Part shown: piece by piece, positions 44,935 to 54,633 of the stretch | Position numbering within the stretch: the first letter of the stretch is position 1 | Layout of the letters: each line of letters starts with the position of its first letter | Assembly: GCF_019645855.1 (NCBI RefSeq) | Contig: NZ_CP080999.1 | Span: 2,294,001-2,358,000, forward strand | Length of the DNA stretch: 64,000 nt | Source: Mycobacterium malmoense | Lineage (GTDB): Bacteria; Actinomycetota; Actinomycetes; Mycobacteriales; Mycobacteriaceae | Direction of reading: 5' to 3' | Notes under the pieces: generated by a model | Databases searched by the model: none | Told to the model about the DNA's origin: nothing | Seen by the model: the letters and a program-made list of their open reading frames with translations, nothing else | Made by a program: the position numbers and the translations under genes

Positions 44935-46683
44935 CTACCCGCACACCTGGCGCAGGATCGCGAACGAATGGCCCTCCAGCACGGTGCCGTGGGCGGCCAC
45001 GGTCGGCTCGCCCCATGCCAGCACCACGTCGCCGGTGACGGGCACCCGCACCGGCTCGGCGCCCAGGTTGCACGCAATGCGTAACTGGCCGCGGCACAGG
45101 GTGATCCAGTGCTGCGTCTCGTCGTAGTCGACGGTGAGGTGCTCCAGCCAACGGTCGGCCAGGTCGGGCTCGGTGCGCCGCAGGGCGATCAGATCTCGGT
45201 ACAGCCGGCGCAGGCGGGCGTGTTCGCCGGAGTCGATCTCGTCCCAATCCAGTTTCGAGCGCCGGAAGGTGCGCGGGTCCTGCGGGTCGGGGATGTCCCC
45301 TTTCTTTGAGGCGTCCCAGCCGTGCTCGGCGAATTCGGCCCTGCGCCCCTCCGCGGTGGCCCGCGCCAGCTCCGGCTCGGGGTGCGAGCTGAAGAACTGG
45401 AACGGGGTCGACGCGCCCCATTCCTCGCCCATGAAAAGCATTGTGGTGTAGGGTGATCCGAGCGCGAGGGCGGCCTTGACCGCCAGCTGGCCGACGGTCA
45501 GGTTCTGCGACGGGCGATCCCCGAGGGCCCGGTTGCCGACCTGATCATGCGTGCAGGTATAGGCGACCAGCCTGGTGGCCGGAATGCTGGACGTGTCCAG
45601 TGGCCGCCCGTGGCGGCGGTGCCGGAACGACGAATAGGTGCCGGCGTGGAAGTAGCCGCGCCGCAGCGTCTCCGCCAGTGTGGCCAGGGATCCGAAATCG
45701 GCGTAGTAGCCCTGCCGCTCGCCGGACACCGCGGTGTGGATGGCGTGATGGATGTCGTCGGCCCACTGCGCGGTCATGCCGTAGCCGCCCCGATCGCGCG
45801 GGGTGATCAACCGGGGATCGTTGAGGTCGCTCTCGGCGACCAGCGACAGGGGTCGACCCAACTGCATTGACAACCAGTCGGTTTCGGCGGCGAGCTCCTC
45901 CAGGATGTGGATGGCCGTGGTATCCACCAGCGCGTGCACGGCGTCCAGGCGCAGGCCGTCGGCGTGGAAGTCGCGCATCCAGCGCAGCGCGCAGCCGATG
46001 ATGTAGCGCCGCACCTCGTCGGAGTCGGCGCCGGCGATGTTGATGCCCTCGCCCCACGGGTTGCTCGCCGACGACAGGTAGGGGCCGAACCGCGGCAGGT
46101 AGTTGCCCGACGGGCCGAGGTGGTTGAACACCGCGTCGATCAGCACCCCCAGGCCGCGCGCGTGGCAGGCGTCGACGAACCGGACCAGGCCGTCGGGGCC
46201 GCCGTAGGGCTCGTGCACGCTGTACCAGAGCACGCCGTCGTAGCCCCAGCCATGTGTGCCGGCGAACGAGTTGACCGGCATCAGCTCGACGAAGTCGATG
46301 CCGAGATCGACCAAATAATCCAGCTTTTCGATGGCCGAGTCGAACGTGCCGGCGTCGGTGAAGGTGCCGACGTGCAGCTCGTAGATCACCGAACCCTCGA
46401 CCGACCGGCCCCGCCAAGCGTTGTCGGTCCAGGCCGCGCCGGCCGCGTCCCATAGCTGCGAGCGGGCGTGCACCCCCTCGGGCTGGCGCGGCGAGCGGGG
46501 GTCGGGCAGCACGGCGGGGTCGTCGTCGAGCAGGTATCCGTATCGGGCGTTCGGCGCCGCATCGACGTCCGCGTGCCACCAGCCGTCGCCGGACCGCGTC
46601 ATCGCGTGCACCCGGTCGTCTGTGCCGTCTAGGTAGAGCCGCACCTGCGCGGGTGTGGGCGCCCAGACCCGGAATTCAGTCAT
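44935..46683 (-). CDS. treZ: Maltooligosyl trehalose trehalohydrolase
   Basis: 582-residue GH13 enzyme releasing free trehalose from maltooligosyl-trehalose. N-terminal E-set domain (FRVWAPTPAQVRLYLDG), catalytic Asp in GLRLDAVHAL and Glu in LVAESDLND, and CTHDQVGN. It works after TreY; the start overlaps the treY end by 8 nt. Confidence 0.95.
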   Translation of the reverse strand: MTEFRVWAPTPAQVRLYLDGTDDRVHAMTRSGDGWWHADVDAAPNARYGYLLDDDPAVLPDPRSPRQPEGVHARSQLWDAAGAAWTDNAWRGRSVEGSVIYELHVGTFTDAGTFDSAIEKLDYLVDLGIDFVELMPVNSFAGTHGWGYDGVLWYSVHEPYGGPDGLVRFVDACHARGLGVLIDAVFNHLGPSGNYLPRFGPYLSSASNPWGEGINIAGADSDEVRRYIIGCALRWMRDFHADGLRLDAVHALVDTTAIHILEELAAETDWLSMQLGRPLSLVAESDLNDPRLITPRDRGGYGMTAQWADDIHHAIHTAVSGERQGYYADFGSLATLAETLRRGYFHAGTYSSFRHRRHGRPLDTSSIPATRLVAYTCTHDQVGNRALGDRPSQNLTVGQLAVKAALALGSPYTTMLFMGEEWGASTPFQFFSSHPEPELARATAEGRRAEFAEHGWDASKKGDIPDPQDPRTFRRSKLDWDEIDSGEHARLRRLYRDLIALRRTEPDLADRWLEHLTVDYDETQHWITLCRGQLRIACNLGAEPVRVPVTGDVVLAWGEPTVAAHGTVLEGHSFAILRQVCG

Positions 46684-48976
46684 GCTGGCGCTCCAGCAGC
46701 ACCACGGGCAGGTCGGCGAACAATTCGGCGGCCGACGTCGGCCTGCTCGCCATCGCGCCGGACAGCGCGTCGGTCCAGGAGCCCCCGGGTAGCGGCACCA
46801 CGGTGTTACCCCAGCCCGTTTCGGATAGCCGCACGGTCCAGCGGGTCACCGCGACCACGATGTCCTCGCCCCGGCGGAACGCCACGACATGCTCGTTGGC
46901 CTCGCCGCTGGCGAGCACCGGCACGTAGCCCCCGCGCAGGAAGCTGTCCGGATGGGAGCGCCGCAGCCGAAGTGCGGTGGTGACGACGCGAACCTTGGGG
47001 TGCCGCAACTCTTTCAGGGCGGCGCGGCGGGCGGCATAGTCGACCGGACGGCGGTTGTCGGGGTCCACCAGGCTGTCGTCCCACAGCTCGCTGCCCTGGT
47101 AGACGTCGGGTATGCCGGGCACGGTCAGCGCGAGCAGCTTCTGGCCCAGCGCGTCGCTGGCGGCGTGCGGATTGAGTTGGGCGACAAGCTCGGTCAGCTG
47201 GCCGGCGACCGGTCCGTCGAGGACGGCATCGAGCCAACGGTGCACCGCGTCCTCGAACGCGGCGTCCGGGTCATTCCACGAGGTGTGCCACGCCGCCTCG
47301 CGGACGGCCTTTTCGGCGTAGCCGTGCAGCCGGTCGCGCAGCTCGCCGGTGACCTGACCGCCCACCGGCCACACGCCGAAGATGTTCTGCCACAGAAACC
47401 GCCCGGTCGCGGGGTCGGGGGAGGGGGCCCGGATTTCCCAGCGGGCGAGGAACTCGGTCCACAGCGACGGCACCTGGGACAGCACGCCGATCCGGGCCCG
47501 CACGTCCTCGCCGCGCTTGGTGTCGTGGGTGGTCAGCGTCGTCATCGTCCGCGGCCACAACCGGGCGCGGGTGGCGGCGCGGTGATGAAACTCCGCGAGG
47601 CCGACACCGAACCGGTGCGGTGCGCCGCCCACCTCGTTGAGCGACACCAGCCGCGCGTCGCGGTAGAACAGGCAGTCCTCGACCGCCTTGGCGGTCACCG
47701 CGCCGCAGAGCTGCTGCAGCCGGATCGCCGGCTCGCCGCCGCGGGCCAGCGCCGCGGCAAGCACCTCCAGCGCGGGCCCCAACTCCGGTGCGGCCGACTG
47801 GGTTTCGGCCAGCGCGCTGGGCAGCATCGCGGCCAGGCCGGGGTAGTCGCAGCGGTAGACGTCGATGTGGGTGAGCAGCGCCGCTATCGCCTCGGGCAGC
47901 AGCGGGTGATCGGCGCCCGCCGCGGCCGCGGCGGCGCGCCGCAGCCTGGCCAGCTCGCTGCCCAAGGTGTCGGTGGCCGCGCGGACCTTGAGGTCCGCCA
48001 CCATTGCCGGCATCGCCTGATAATCGACTCCCGAGGACTCGACGAGCGCGGTCAGGGCTTGTTCGCCGGCCGGGTCGACAAAGACGCCGCCCACTTCCCG
48101 GAGCACGTCGTAGCCGGTGGTGCCGGCCACCGGCAGCGTGGGTTCCAGCGCCTCGTCGACGGCCAGGATCTTTTCGATGACGATCCAGGCGTCCGGGCCG
48201 AGCAATTCGCGCAGCCGGGCCAAATAGCCGCAGGGGTCGGACAATCCGTCGGGGTGGTCGATGCGGATGCCGTCCACGAGTCCCTCGCGAAACCAGCGGG
48301 CGAGGACGGCGTGGCTGGCGTCGAACACCGCGCGGTCTTCCTGTCGCAGTCCCGCCAGGGAGGTGATCGAGAAGAAGCGGCGATAACCGCAGGCCCCGTT
48401 GCGCCAGCCCACCAGCCGGTAGTGCTGGCGATCGTGTACCTCCGGGCCGGTGCCCTCGCCGGTGCCCGAAGCGATGGGCAGCGCCAGATCGCCCAACCGC
48501 AGCAGCTCGCCGTCGACTTTCAGGCCGGCCACGTCGTCGTCAGAACCCAACACCGGCAGCACGATTCGGCCGTCCGCGTCGAGGTCCCAGTCGATGTCGA
48601 AATATGCCGCATACGGCGAAGCCGGGCCGTTCCGCAGCACGTCCCACCACCACGCGTTCTGCCCCGGCGTGGCGACGCCGACGTGGTTGGGCACGATGTC
48701 GACGACCAGGCCCATGCCCCGCGCGCGGGCCGCCGCCGACAACCGTGCCAGGCCGTCGGGACCGCCCAGCTCCGGCGAGACCGTCGTCGGATCGGTGACG
48801 TCATATCCATGATTGGACCCGGAAGCCGCGGTCATGACCGGCGAGAGGTACAGATGCGTCACGCCGAGGTCATCGAGGTAGTCCAGCAGGTTTTCGGCGT
48901 CGGCGAAGGTGAACGCGAACCCGCTGGACTCGCTGCGCAACTGCAACCGATAGGTGGACAGGACTGGTAAGGCCAT
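46676..48976 (-). CDS. treY: Maltooligosyl trehalose synthase
   Basis: 766-residue GH13 enzyme turning the reducing-end alpha-1,4 bond of maltooligosaccharides into alpha-1,1. Starts with STYRLQLR, typical of TreY; VVDIVPNHVG, GIRIDHPDGLSDP with the nucleophile Asp, WIVIEKIL with the acid Glu, and TTHDTKRGEDVRAR follow. Only 3 nt from the treX stop. Confidence 0.95.
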   Translation of the reverse strand: MALPVLSTYRLQLRSESSGFAFTFADAENLLDYLDDLGVTHLYLSPVMTAASGSNHGYDVTDPTTVSPELGGPDGLARLSAAARARGMGLVVDIVPNHVGVATPGQNAWWWDVLRNGPASPYAAYFDIDWDLDADGRIVLPVLGSDDDVAGLKVDGELLRLGDLALPIASGTGEGTGPEVHDRQHYRLVGWRNGACGYRRFFSITSLAGLRQEDRAVFDASHAVLARWFREGLVDGIRIDHPDGLSDPCGYLARLRELLGPDAWIVIEKILAVDEALEPTLPVAGTTGYDVLREVGGVFVDPAGEQALTALVESSGVDYQAMPAMVADLKVRAATDTLGSELARLRRAAAAAAGADHPLLPEAIAALLTHIDVYRCDYPGLAAMLPSALAETQSAAPELGPALEVLAAALARGGEPAIRLQQLCGAVTAKAVEDCLFYRDARLVSLNEVGGAPHRFGVGLAEFHHRAATRARLWPRTMTTLTTHDTKRGEDVRARIGVLSQVPSLWTEFLARWEIRAPSPDPATGRFLWQNIFGVWPVGGQVTGELRDRLHGYAEKAVREAAWHTSWNDPDAAFEDAVHRWLDAVLDGPVAGQLTELVAQLNPHAASDALGQKLLALTVPGIPDVYQGSELWDDSLVDPDNRRPVDYAARRAALKELRHPKVRVVTTALRLRRSHPDSFLRGGYVPVLASGEANEHVVAFRRGEDIVVAVTRWTVRLSETGWGNTVVPLPGGSWTDALSGAMASRPTSAAELFADLPVVLLERQHD

Positions 48977-48979
48977 GCG

Positions 48980-51181
48980 TCACAAGGTTTTACGCAGCAC
49001 CAGCAGCGAACGCGAGGGCAGCGAAATCGTTTCTTCGGCGTTGACGACCCGGTCGGTCTCGCCCACCGGGTCGGTGGTGTCCAGCTCGACGGTCCACTCC
49101 TGGGCATAGTCGCCGTGCGGCATCACGAAATCGACCGATTGCTCGTCGGCGTTGAAGCACAACAGGAATGAGTCGTCGACCACCCGCTCACCGCGGGCGT
49201 TCGGCGCGGTGATCGCGTCGCCGTTGAGGAACACCGCCACACACTTGTGAAAGCTCTTGCCCCAATCCTCGTGTGTCATCTCCCGGCCGCCCGGCGTCAA
49301 CCAGGCGATGTCGCGCACCTCGTCGCCGGTTCGGATTGGCTCACCGTCGAAGAACCGGCGCCGGCGAAACGCGGGATGGTTCTTGCGCAAGGCGGCCACC
49401 TTGCGCGCGAAGGCCAGCAGGTCCGAATTCTTGTCGACCAATGACCAGTCCATCCAGGACAATTCGGAGTCCTGGCAGTAGACGTTGTTGTTGCCGTTCT
49501 GGGTGCGCCCGATCTCGTCACCGTGCGCGATCATCGGCGTGCCCTGGCTGAGCATCAGGGTGGCCCAGAAATTGCGCATCTGGCGGCGGCGCAGCGCCAC
49601 GACGTCGGGGTCGTCGGTGGGACCCTCGACGCCGCAGTTCCACGACCGGTTGTGGCTTTCCCCGTCCCGGTTGTCTTCGCCGTTGTCTTCGTTGTGTTTT
49701 TCGTTGTAGGACACCAGGTCGTTGAGCGTGAATCCGTCGTGCGCGGTGACGAAGTTGATGCTGGCGCTCGGGCGCCGGCCCGTCGCCTCATACAGGTCCG
49801 ACGACCCGGTCAGCCGGGACGCGAACTCGCCCAGGGTCGCGGGTTCCCCCCGCCAATAGTCACGCACGGTATCGCGGTACTTCCCGTTCCACTCCGTCCA
49901 CAAACCCGGGAAATTTCCGACCTGATAGCCGCCCTCGCCGACGTCCCACGGCTCGGCGATCAGCTTGACCTGGCTGACCACCGGGTCCTGCTGCACCAGA
50001 TCGAAAAACGCGCTCAGCCGGTCGACGTCGTGCAGCTCGCGGGCCAGCGTCGCGGCCAGGTCGAAGCGGAACCCGTCGACGTGCATCTCGGTCACCCAAT
50101 AGCGCAGCGAGTCCATGATCAGCTGCAGCACGTGCGGGTGACGGGCGTTGAGGCTGTTGCCGGTGCCCGTGTAGTCCTTGTACAACCGCAGATCGGTGTC
50201 GACGAGCCGGTAGTAGGCGGCGTTGTCGATGCCGCGGAAGTTGATCGTCGGGCCGAGGTGGTTGCCTTCGGCGGTGTGGTTGTAGACCACGTCGAGGATG
50301 ACCTCGATGCCGGCCTCGTGAAAGCTGCGCACCATGGACTTGAACTCGGCGACGCTGGCCTTGCGGTTGGCTGCGTACTGGTTGTGCGGGGCGAAGAAGC
50401 CAAAGGTGTTGTAGCCCCAGTAGTTTCGCAATCCCAGGTCCAGCAGCCGCGAGTCGTGCATGAACTGGTGAACCGGCATCAGCTCGATGGCGGTGACGCA
50501 CAACGACTTGAGGTGATCGATGATCACCGGGTGGGCCAGCCCGGCATAGGTGCCCCGAAGCTCCTCGGGGACGCCGGGATGGGTCTGCGTCATGCCCTTG
50601 ACGTGGGCCTCGTAGATGACCGTCTCGTGATACGGGGTGAGCGGTGCCCGGTCGGACCCCCAGTCGAAGAACGGGTTGCTCACCACGCTGGTCATGGTGT
50701 GGCCCAGCGAGTCCACCATCGGCGGAGTCCCGGCGTCGGCCCCGTCACCGTTGGGGTCGACCGCGTTCAGGTCGTAGGAATACAGCGCCTGGGTGAAGTC
50801 GAAATCGCCATGGAACGCCTTCCCGTACGGATCCAGCAGCAGCTTGCTCGGATCGCACCGGTGGCCGGCCGCCGGATCGAACGGCCCATAGACGCGAAAC
50901 CCGTAGCGCTGGCCCGGGGTGATGTTCGGCAGATAGGCATGCCAGACGTAGCCGTCAACCTCTTCGAAGGGAATCCGCGACTCGGTGCCGTCGTCGATCA
51001 GACACAGCTCGACCTTCTGGGCGATTTCGGAGAACAGCGAGAAGTTGGTGCCCGCACCGTCGTAGGAAGCGCCGAGCGGATAGGGATTCCCCGGCCACAC
51101 GGTGGCCAGCCTGGGTTGCGGCTTGCCGGCGTCGTGTGTGGCAGCGCCCGTTGCTTCCACCGCTGGCTGGTTGGTCGGCAT
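48980..51181 (-). CDS. treX: Glycogen debranching enzyme (isoamylase type)
   Basis: 733-residue GH13 enzyme cleaving alpha-1,6 branches to supply linear chains to TreY. N-terminal CBM48 (PLGASYDGAGTNFSLFS), then VVYNHTAEGNHLGPT, GFRFDLAATL (nucleophile Asp), LIAEPWDVGEGGYQVG (acid Glu) and NFVTAHDGFTLNDLVSYN. ATG 51181 preferred to GTG 51184. First gene of treX-treY-treZ, the OtsAB-independent route to trehalose. Confidence 0.95.
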   Translation of the reverse strand: MPTNQPAVEATGAATHDAGKPQPRLATVWPGNPYPLGASYDGAGTNFSLFSEIAQKVELCLIDDGTESRIPFEEVDGYVWHAYLPNITPGQRYGFRVYGPFDPAAGHRCDPSKLLLDPYGKAFHGDFDFTQALYSYDLNAVDPNGDGADAGTPPMVDSLGHTMTSVVSNPFFDWGSDRAPLTPYHETVIYEAHVKGMTQTHPGVPEELRGTYAGLAHPVIIDHLKSLCVTAIELMPVHQFMHDSRLLDLGLRNYWGYNTFGFFAPHNQYAANRKASVAEFKSMVRSFHEAGIEVILDVVYNHTAEGNHLGPTINFRGIDNAAYYRLVDTDLRLYKDYTGTGNSLNARHPHVLQLIMDSLRYWVTEMHVDGFRFDLAATLARELHDVDRLSAFFDLVQQDPVVSQVKLIAEPWDVGEGGYQVGNFPGLWTEWNGKYRDTVRDYWRGEPATLGEFASRLTGSSDLYEATGRRPSASINFVTAHDGFTLNDLVSYNEKHNEDNGEDNRDGESHNRSWNCGVEGPTDDPDVVALRRRQMRNFWATLMLSQGTPMIAHGDEIGRTQNGNNNVYCQDSELSWMDWSLVDKNSDLLAFARKVAALRKNHPAFRRRRFFDGEPIRTGDEVRDIAWLTPGGREMTHEDWGKSFHKCVAVFLNGDAITAPNARGERVVDDSFLLCFNADEQSVDFVMPHGDYAQEWTVELDTTDPVGETDRVVNAEETISLPSRSLLVLRKTL

Positions 51182-51218
51182 CACTTGACCTTATCCGCGC
51201 CGTAGGCGCGCGCGAGCG

Positions 51219-53411
51219 TCACCACCAACCGGTGCTGGCCGCCATTTGGCGGCCCAGCTCATTGGCCATGGTCCGCACGTAGGTGGGGGACAGGTGATGA
51301 GCGCCGTGGTAGATCAACACGTTTCCTTCGGCCGCGCGGCAGAAGTCGGGGCGGCAGATCGCGTCGGACATGTCGAGCGGCTTGAGCAACGGGAACTGCG
51401 CGGCGAAATCGAGGGTGGGATTGTGGTCGGCCAGCACGTCGGACCGCTTGACCCCGCACGACTGCGCGTTGCCGCCCTTGGCCAGACAGTCCGCGGGGTC
51501 GAACGGTTTACCGTTTTTGACCAACCATGGGGTGTCCCGCATGGCGAGGACGGGAATGTTGTTGTCCGACAACATTTGCCAGATCCCGATGTAGGTCGCC
51601 GGCATCACGTCGCCGGGTTTGATGTTCCACGGCCGAGTCGATGTGGTGAACACGTAGTCGGGACGGTCGGCGACCAGCTTGGTCATCGTCCGCTGCACCC
51701 ACTCGCGGCACTGCGGATACGGGGCGTTGTTGCCCATGATCAGCGGCACTTCCTCGGTGGACAACGGGCAGCCCATCTTGAGGTACGTCACCACTTTGAA
51801 GTGGTGCAGATGGCCGAGCAGGTCCAGCGCGGGCAGCCAGTGCTCCGCGTGCGATCCGCCGGCCAGGGCGATGCTGCGGGTGGCCGCCACGTCGCCGTAG
51901 GTGCAGTTGACGACCGCCGGGTTGACGAAGTCGCTGATGCAGCCGTCGCGGGTCGAGGCCGGCAGGTCGTCCTTGACCTCCAGGACGGTGGGCCGCATCG
52001 GCAGCGCCGGCACCCGCACGTGTTCGGTCAGGGCGCGCGCGCCGGGGTAGTCCTGCGGGTTGAGCACGCTGAGCTCCTTGCCCGCGGCGCGCAACACCGT
52101 GACGTGCTGGCGCCAGGTGAACGAGGTTGCGGTCAGCGTGACGCCGAGCAGCACCACAATCGATCCCAGCGCCATCGTCGGCCTGCGCAGGCGCAGCCAC
52201 CAGGGGACTAAGGGGACCGAGGGGACTGACGGGATGGTCCGGACCGGCTTCGCGGATGCGGCGCCGGCGGGTGTCCGGTAACGCAGCGGGTCCTCGACGA
52301 GCCGGGTGGTCAGGTAGGCCAGCACCCCGGATACCAGCAGCACCGCCGTGCCTTCGACAAAGTTGGCGTGCCGGTGGCCGGTGTAGGACAGCCAGAAGAT
52401 GAGCAGCGGCCAGTGCCACAGATAGAGCGAGTAGGCCATCGCCCCCAGCGCCACCAGCGGCCCGGCCGCCAGCAGTCGATTCGGCAGCGGCATCCGGTCA
52501 CCGGTGCCGGGATTGCCCTGTAGGTTTGCCGCGGCAAGGATCATCGCCATGGTGGCCCCGACGGGCACCAGCGCCCACGGGCCGGGGAATTCCTTGACCC
52601 CGTCGATCAGGGCCCCGCACGACACGATTGCCGCTAGCGCGACCGTGGCGACGGCGGTGCGCAGCCACATCGGCCAGCGGATGTGGGGCACCAACGCGCC
52701 GACGAGCGCGCCCAGCAGCAACTCCCATGCCCGGGCGAAGCTGTCGTAATAGGCGCTCGCCTGGTCGGCCTGATGGGCGACGATCGCGTAGACGAACGAC
52801 GCCACCGTCAGCGCGCTCAGCAGCACCATGAACATCGTGCGCAGGTGAGTACTCAAGCGGCGCCGGAACGCGTAGGCGCAGCCGGCGACCAGCAGCAGGA
52901 AGCCGACGTAGAACTGGCCCTGCACCGACATGGACCAGATGTGCTGCAACGGGCTGACGGCTTCGCCCGCGCGCAGGTAGTCCGACACGGTGTTGGCCAG
53001 CTCCCAGTTCTGGTAGTAGCCCAGGCTGGCCAGACTCTGGTCGGCGAACGTCTCCCACCGGGTTTGTGGTTGCACCAGGATGGTCAGCACGGCACACCCG
53101 GCCAGCACCACGACCAGCGCGGGAACGAGACGGCGGACCAGCCGGACCACCTCGGCCGCCGGCGACAGCGAAACGGCGGGGTTAAGCGCGGCGCGCAGGA
53201 TCTTTCCGCCAAAGAAGAAGCCCGACAGCGCCAGGAACACGTCCACGCCGCCGGAAACCCGCCCGAACCAGACGTGAAACATGGCGACCAGCGCGATCGC
53301 GATGCCGCGCAAGCCGTCGAGATCATGACGATAAAAGCCCGTCGAACGAGTCCCTTTAGCGACCGGTTCCGCAGGGGCAACCGGTGGACGAGGCGGTGAC
53401 AGGCTCTGCAT
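51219..53411 (-). CDS. Membrane acyltransferase (acyltransferase 3 plus SGNH domain, Rv1565c-like)
   Basis: 730 residues. The N-terminal acyltransferase-3 region has about ten membrane helices, beginning FYRHDLDGLRGIAIALVAMFHVW with the catalytic-type His. The C-terminal extracellular SGNH-like domain starts near ALAGGSHAEHWLPAL. This OafA-type architecture O-acylates cell-surface glycans or glycolipids; the acceptor is unknown. ATG 53411 gives the length of the M. tuberculosis homologue (729). Confidence 0.88.
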   Translation of the reverse strand: MQSLSPPRPPVAPAEPVAKGTRSTGFYRHDLDGLRGIAIALVAMFHVWFGRVSGGVDVFLALSGFFFGGKILRAALNPAVSLSPAAEVVRLVRRLVPALVVVLAGCAVLTILVQPQTRWETFADQSLASLGYYQNWELANTVSDYLRAGEAVSPLQHIWSMSVQGQFYVGFLLLVAGCAYAFRRRLSTHLRTMFMVLLSALTVASFVYAIVAHQADQASAYYDSFARAWELLLGALVGALVPHIRWPMWLRTAVATVALAAIVSCGALIDGVKEFPGPWALVPVGATMAMILAAANLQGNPGTGDRMPLPNRLLAAGPLVALGAMAYSLYLWHWPLLIFWLSYTGHRHANFVEGTAVLLVSGVLAYLTTRLVEDPLRYRTPAGAASAKPVRTIPSVPSVPLVPWWLRLRRPTMALGSIVVLLGVTLTATSFTWRQHVTVLRAAGKELSVLNPQDYPGARALTEHVRVPALPMRPTVLEVKDDLPASTRDGCISDFVNPAVVNCTYGDVAATRSIALAGGSHAEHWLPALDLLGHLHHFKVVTYLKMGCPLSTEEVPLIMGNNAPYPQCREWVQRTMTKLVADRPDYVFTTSTRPWNIKPGDVMPATYIGIWQMLSDNNIPVLAMRDTPWLVKNGKPFDPADCLAKGGNAQSCGVKRSDVLADHNPTLDFAAQFPLLKPLDMSDAICRPDFCRAAEGNVLIYHGAHHLSPTYVRTMANELGRQMAASTGWW

Positions 53412-53558
53412 GATCGACCGCCAATTTACCGAAAACCGCCGCCCGCTCCTGCGCACACGGGTCCCGGCGAGCCTGCTCAGCGGACCCGCTGAGCGTCAGC
53501 GCCGTCGGCGGGGGAGCAAGTGGCGGGTCTTCGGGACGTTCGAAGGAGGCGAGTCGGG

Positions 53559-54293
53559 CTACCGCGTGATGCCGACGGGGGCCTGCTGCAACGGCGCCTG
53601 CTGCGTCGGCGGCCGCAGCAACGGCAGCTGCTGCATTGGTGCTTGTTGCACCGGTGCCTGTTGTAGCGGTGTTTGTTGCGTGGGTGCTTGCTGTAGGGGT
53701 GCTTGTTGTAGCGGTGCCTGCTGTGTGGGTGCTTGTTGTAGCGGTGTTTGTTGTGTGGGTGCTTGCTGTAACGGCGTCTGTTGCAATGGTGTCTGCTGCG
53801 TCCCGAGAACCCGAACCAGGTAGGGGGTCAAGCCGTTGGCGCGGACCGGCGAAACCTGGACGACGTCGCCGACCTCCAGCATCTGCCCGTTACCCAGGTA
53901 CATCGCGACGCTTTGCGTCCCCTCGGGACCGTAGAAGATCAGGTCGCCCCGGCGTGCTTGCTGCGGCAGCACCTTCTGGCCGACCCTGTACATCTCGCCG
54001 GAGGAACGCGGCAGCTTGATCCCGGCGCCGGCGTACGCGTACTGCATCAGGCCCGAGGCGTCGAATCCGACGGTCGTGATACCCGGGCCCTTGCCGCGAG
54101 TGGGGCCATTGATGCCGCCGCCGGCCCACGAGAACGGCACGCCGCGCTGTGAAAGACCGCGCATGACGACGACGTCGGTGGCCTGCTGGTAGTCCATCGG
54201 CCTGGGGGCCGGGTCGGCCGTCGCGATGCCGGCGGTGACCAGCGGCGCAACCAGCATCGCGAGACCGATCGCGAAGGCGTAGAAGCGTTTCAT
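53559..54293 (-). CDS. ripD: NlpC/P60-like protein with degenerate active site
   Basis: 244 residues. Signal peptide (cut after about residue 26), NlpC/P60 domain at about 35-165, then a Gln/Pro-rich pentapeptide tail. The catalytic Cys of DCSG is Ala79 in FDASGLMQYAY, and the usual catalytic His is Ser128 (QSVAMYLGNG). Both losses also occur in M. tuberculosis RipD, which binds peptidoglycan without cutting it. The tail has about 13 QQAPx/QQTPL units. Likely secreted to bind cell wall rather than hydrolyse it. Confidence 0.92.
   Translation of the reverse strand: MKRFYAFAIGLAMLVAPLVTAGIATADPAPRPMDYQQATDVVVMRGLSQRGVPFSWAGGGINGPTRGKGPGITTVGFDASGLMQYAYAGAGIKLPRSSGEMYRVGQKVLPQQARRGDLIFYGPEGTQSVAMYLGNGQMLEVGDVVQVSPVRANGLTPYLVRVLGTQQTPLQQTPLQQAPTQQTPLQQAPTQQAPLQQAPLQQAPTQQTPLQQAPVQQAPMQQLPLLRPPTQQAPLQQAPVGITR
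53574..53798. repeat. 15-bp tandem repeats coding the RipD tail
   Basis: About 13 near-identical 15-bp units, each coding a pentapeptide QQ(A/T)P(L/T/V/M), with one longer interruption (QQLPLLRPPT). Tracts like this change copy number by slippage and could serve for strain typing. Confidence 0.75.
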
Positions 54294-54633
54294 TGGGACT
54301 CCACTTTCTTGGGTTTTGGGCCTCCGTCGCGGTGACTTCGCGCGTCGGCCGCTATTGCATCTGGCGCGAGGCCTCCCCGTCGGGGCCCAGCGTCGCTGCA
54401 TGGCGCTTGGAACGTGAACCAGTCGGCCCGCCGGCTGAATTCACACCAGTCACTACAGACACTTCTACACCAGCTATTTCCGGTGGGAAATAGCTGGTGG
54501 GCCGGGCGAGGGATTTTTTGCCGTACCGTGACCACACGGTGACTGGCCGGCCCAATCCCGTATGCGCAGTTGTGATTTCGGCCTCAGGCCAGCATCCGGT
54601 CGCACCGTTTGCTGAATGACCGTGGCCGCGCCG
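54294..54633. promoter_or_regulatory. 340-bp region upstream of ripD with a perfect hairpin
   Basis: CACCAGCTATTTCC (54468-54481) pairs with GGAAATAGCTGGTG (54486-54499), a 14-bp perfect stem with a 4-nt loop. A T6 run at 54513-54518 follows on the plus strand. A second short inverted repeat, ACCGTG-4 nt-CACGGT, is at 54525-54540. No ORF of interest. The hairpin may be a terminator for the upstream minus-strand gene or a regulatory site for ripD. Confidence 0.55.

Noticed and set aside
46889..48970. 693-codon plus-strand ORF opposite treY
   Set aside because: Same shadow pattern; treY has all catalytic motifs on the other strand.
49523..51205. 560-codon plus-strand ORF opposite treX
   Set aside because: Antisense of an intact glycosidase, no domain.
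53410..53823. Cys-rich plus-strand ORF (GACC repeats) that looked like a metal-binding protein
   Set aside because: It is the reverse reading of the RipD Gln-Pro minisatellite; the repeated Cys-Cys arises from the complement of CAGCAG.
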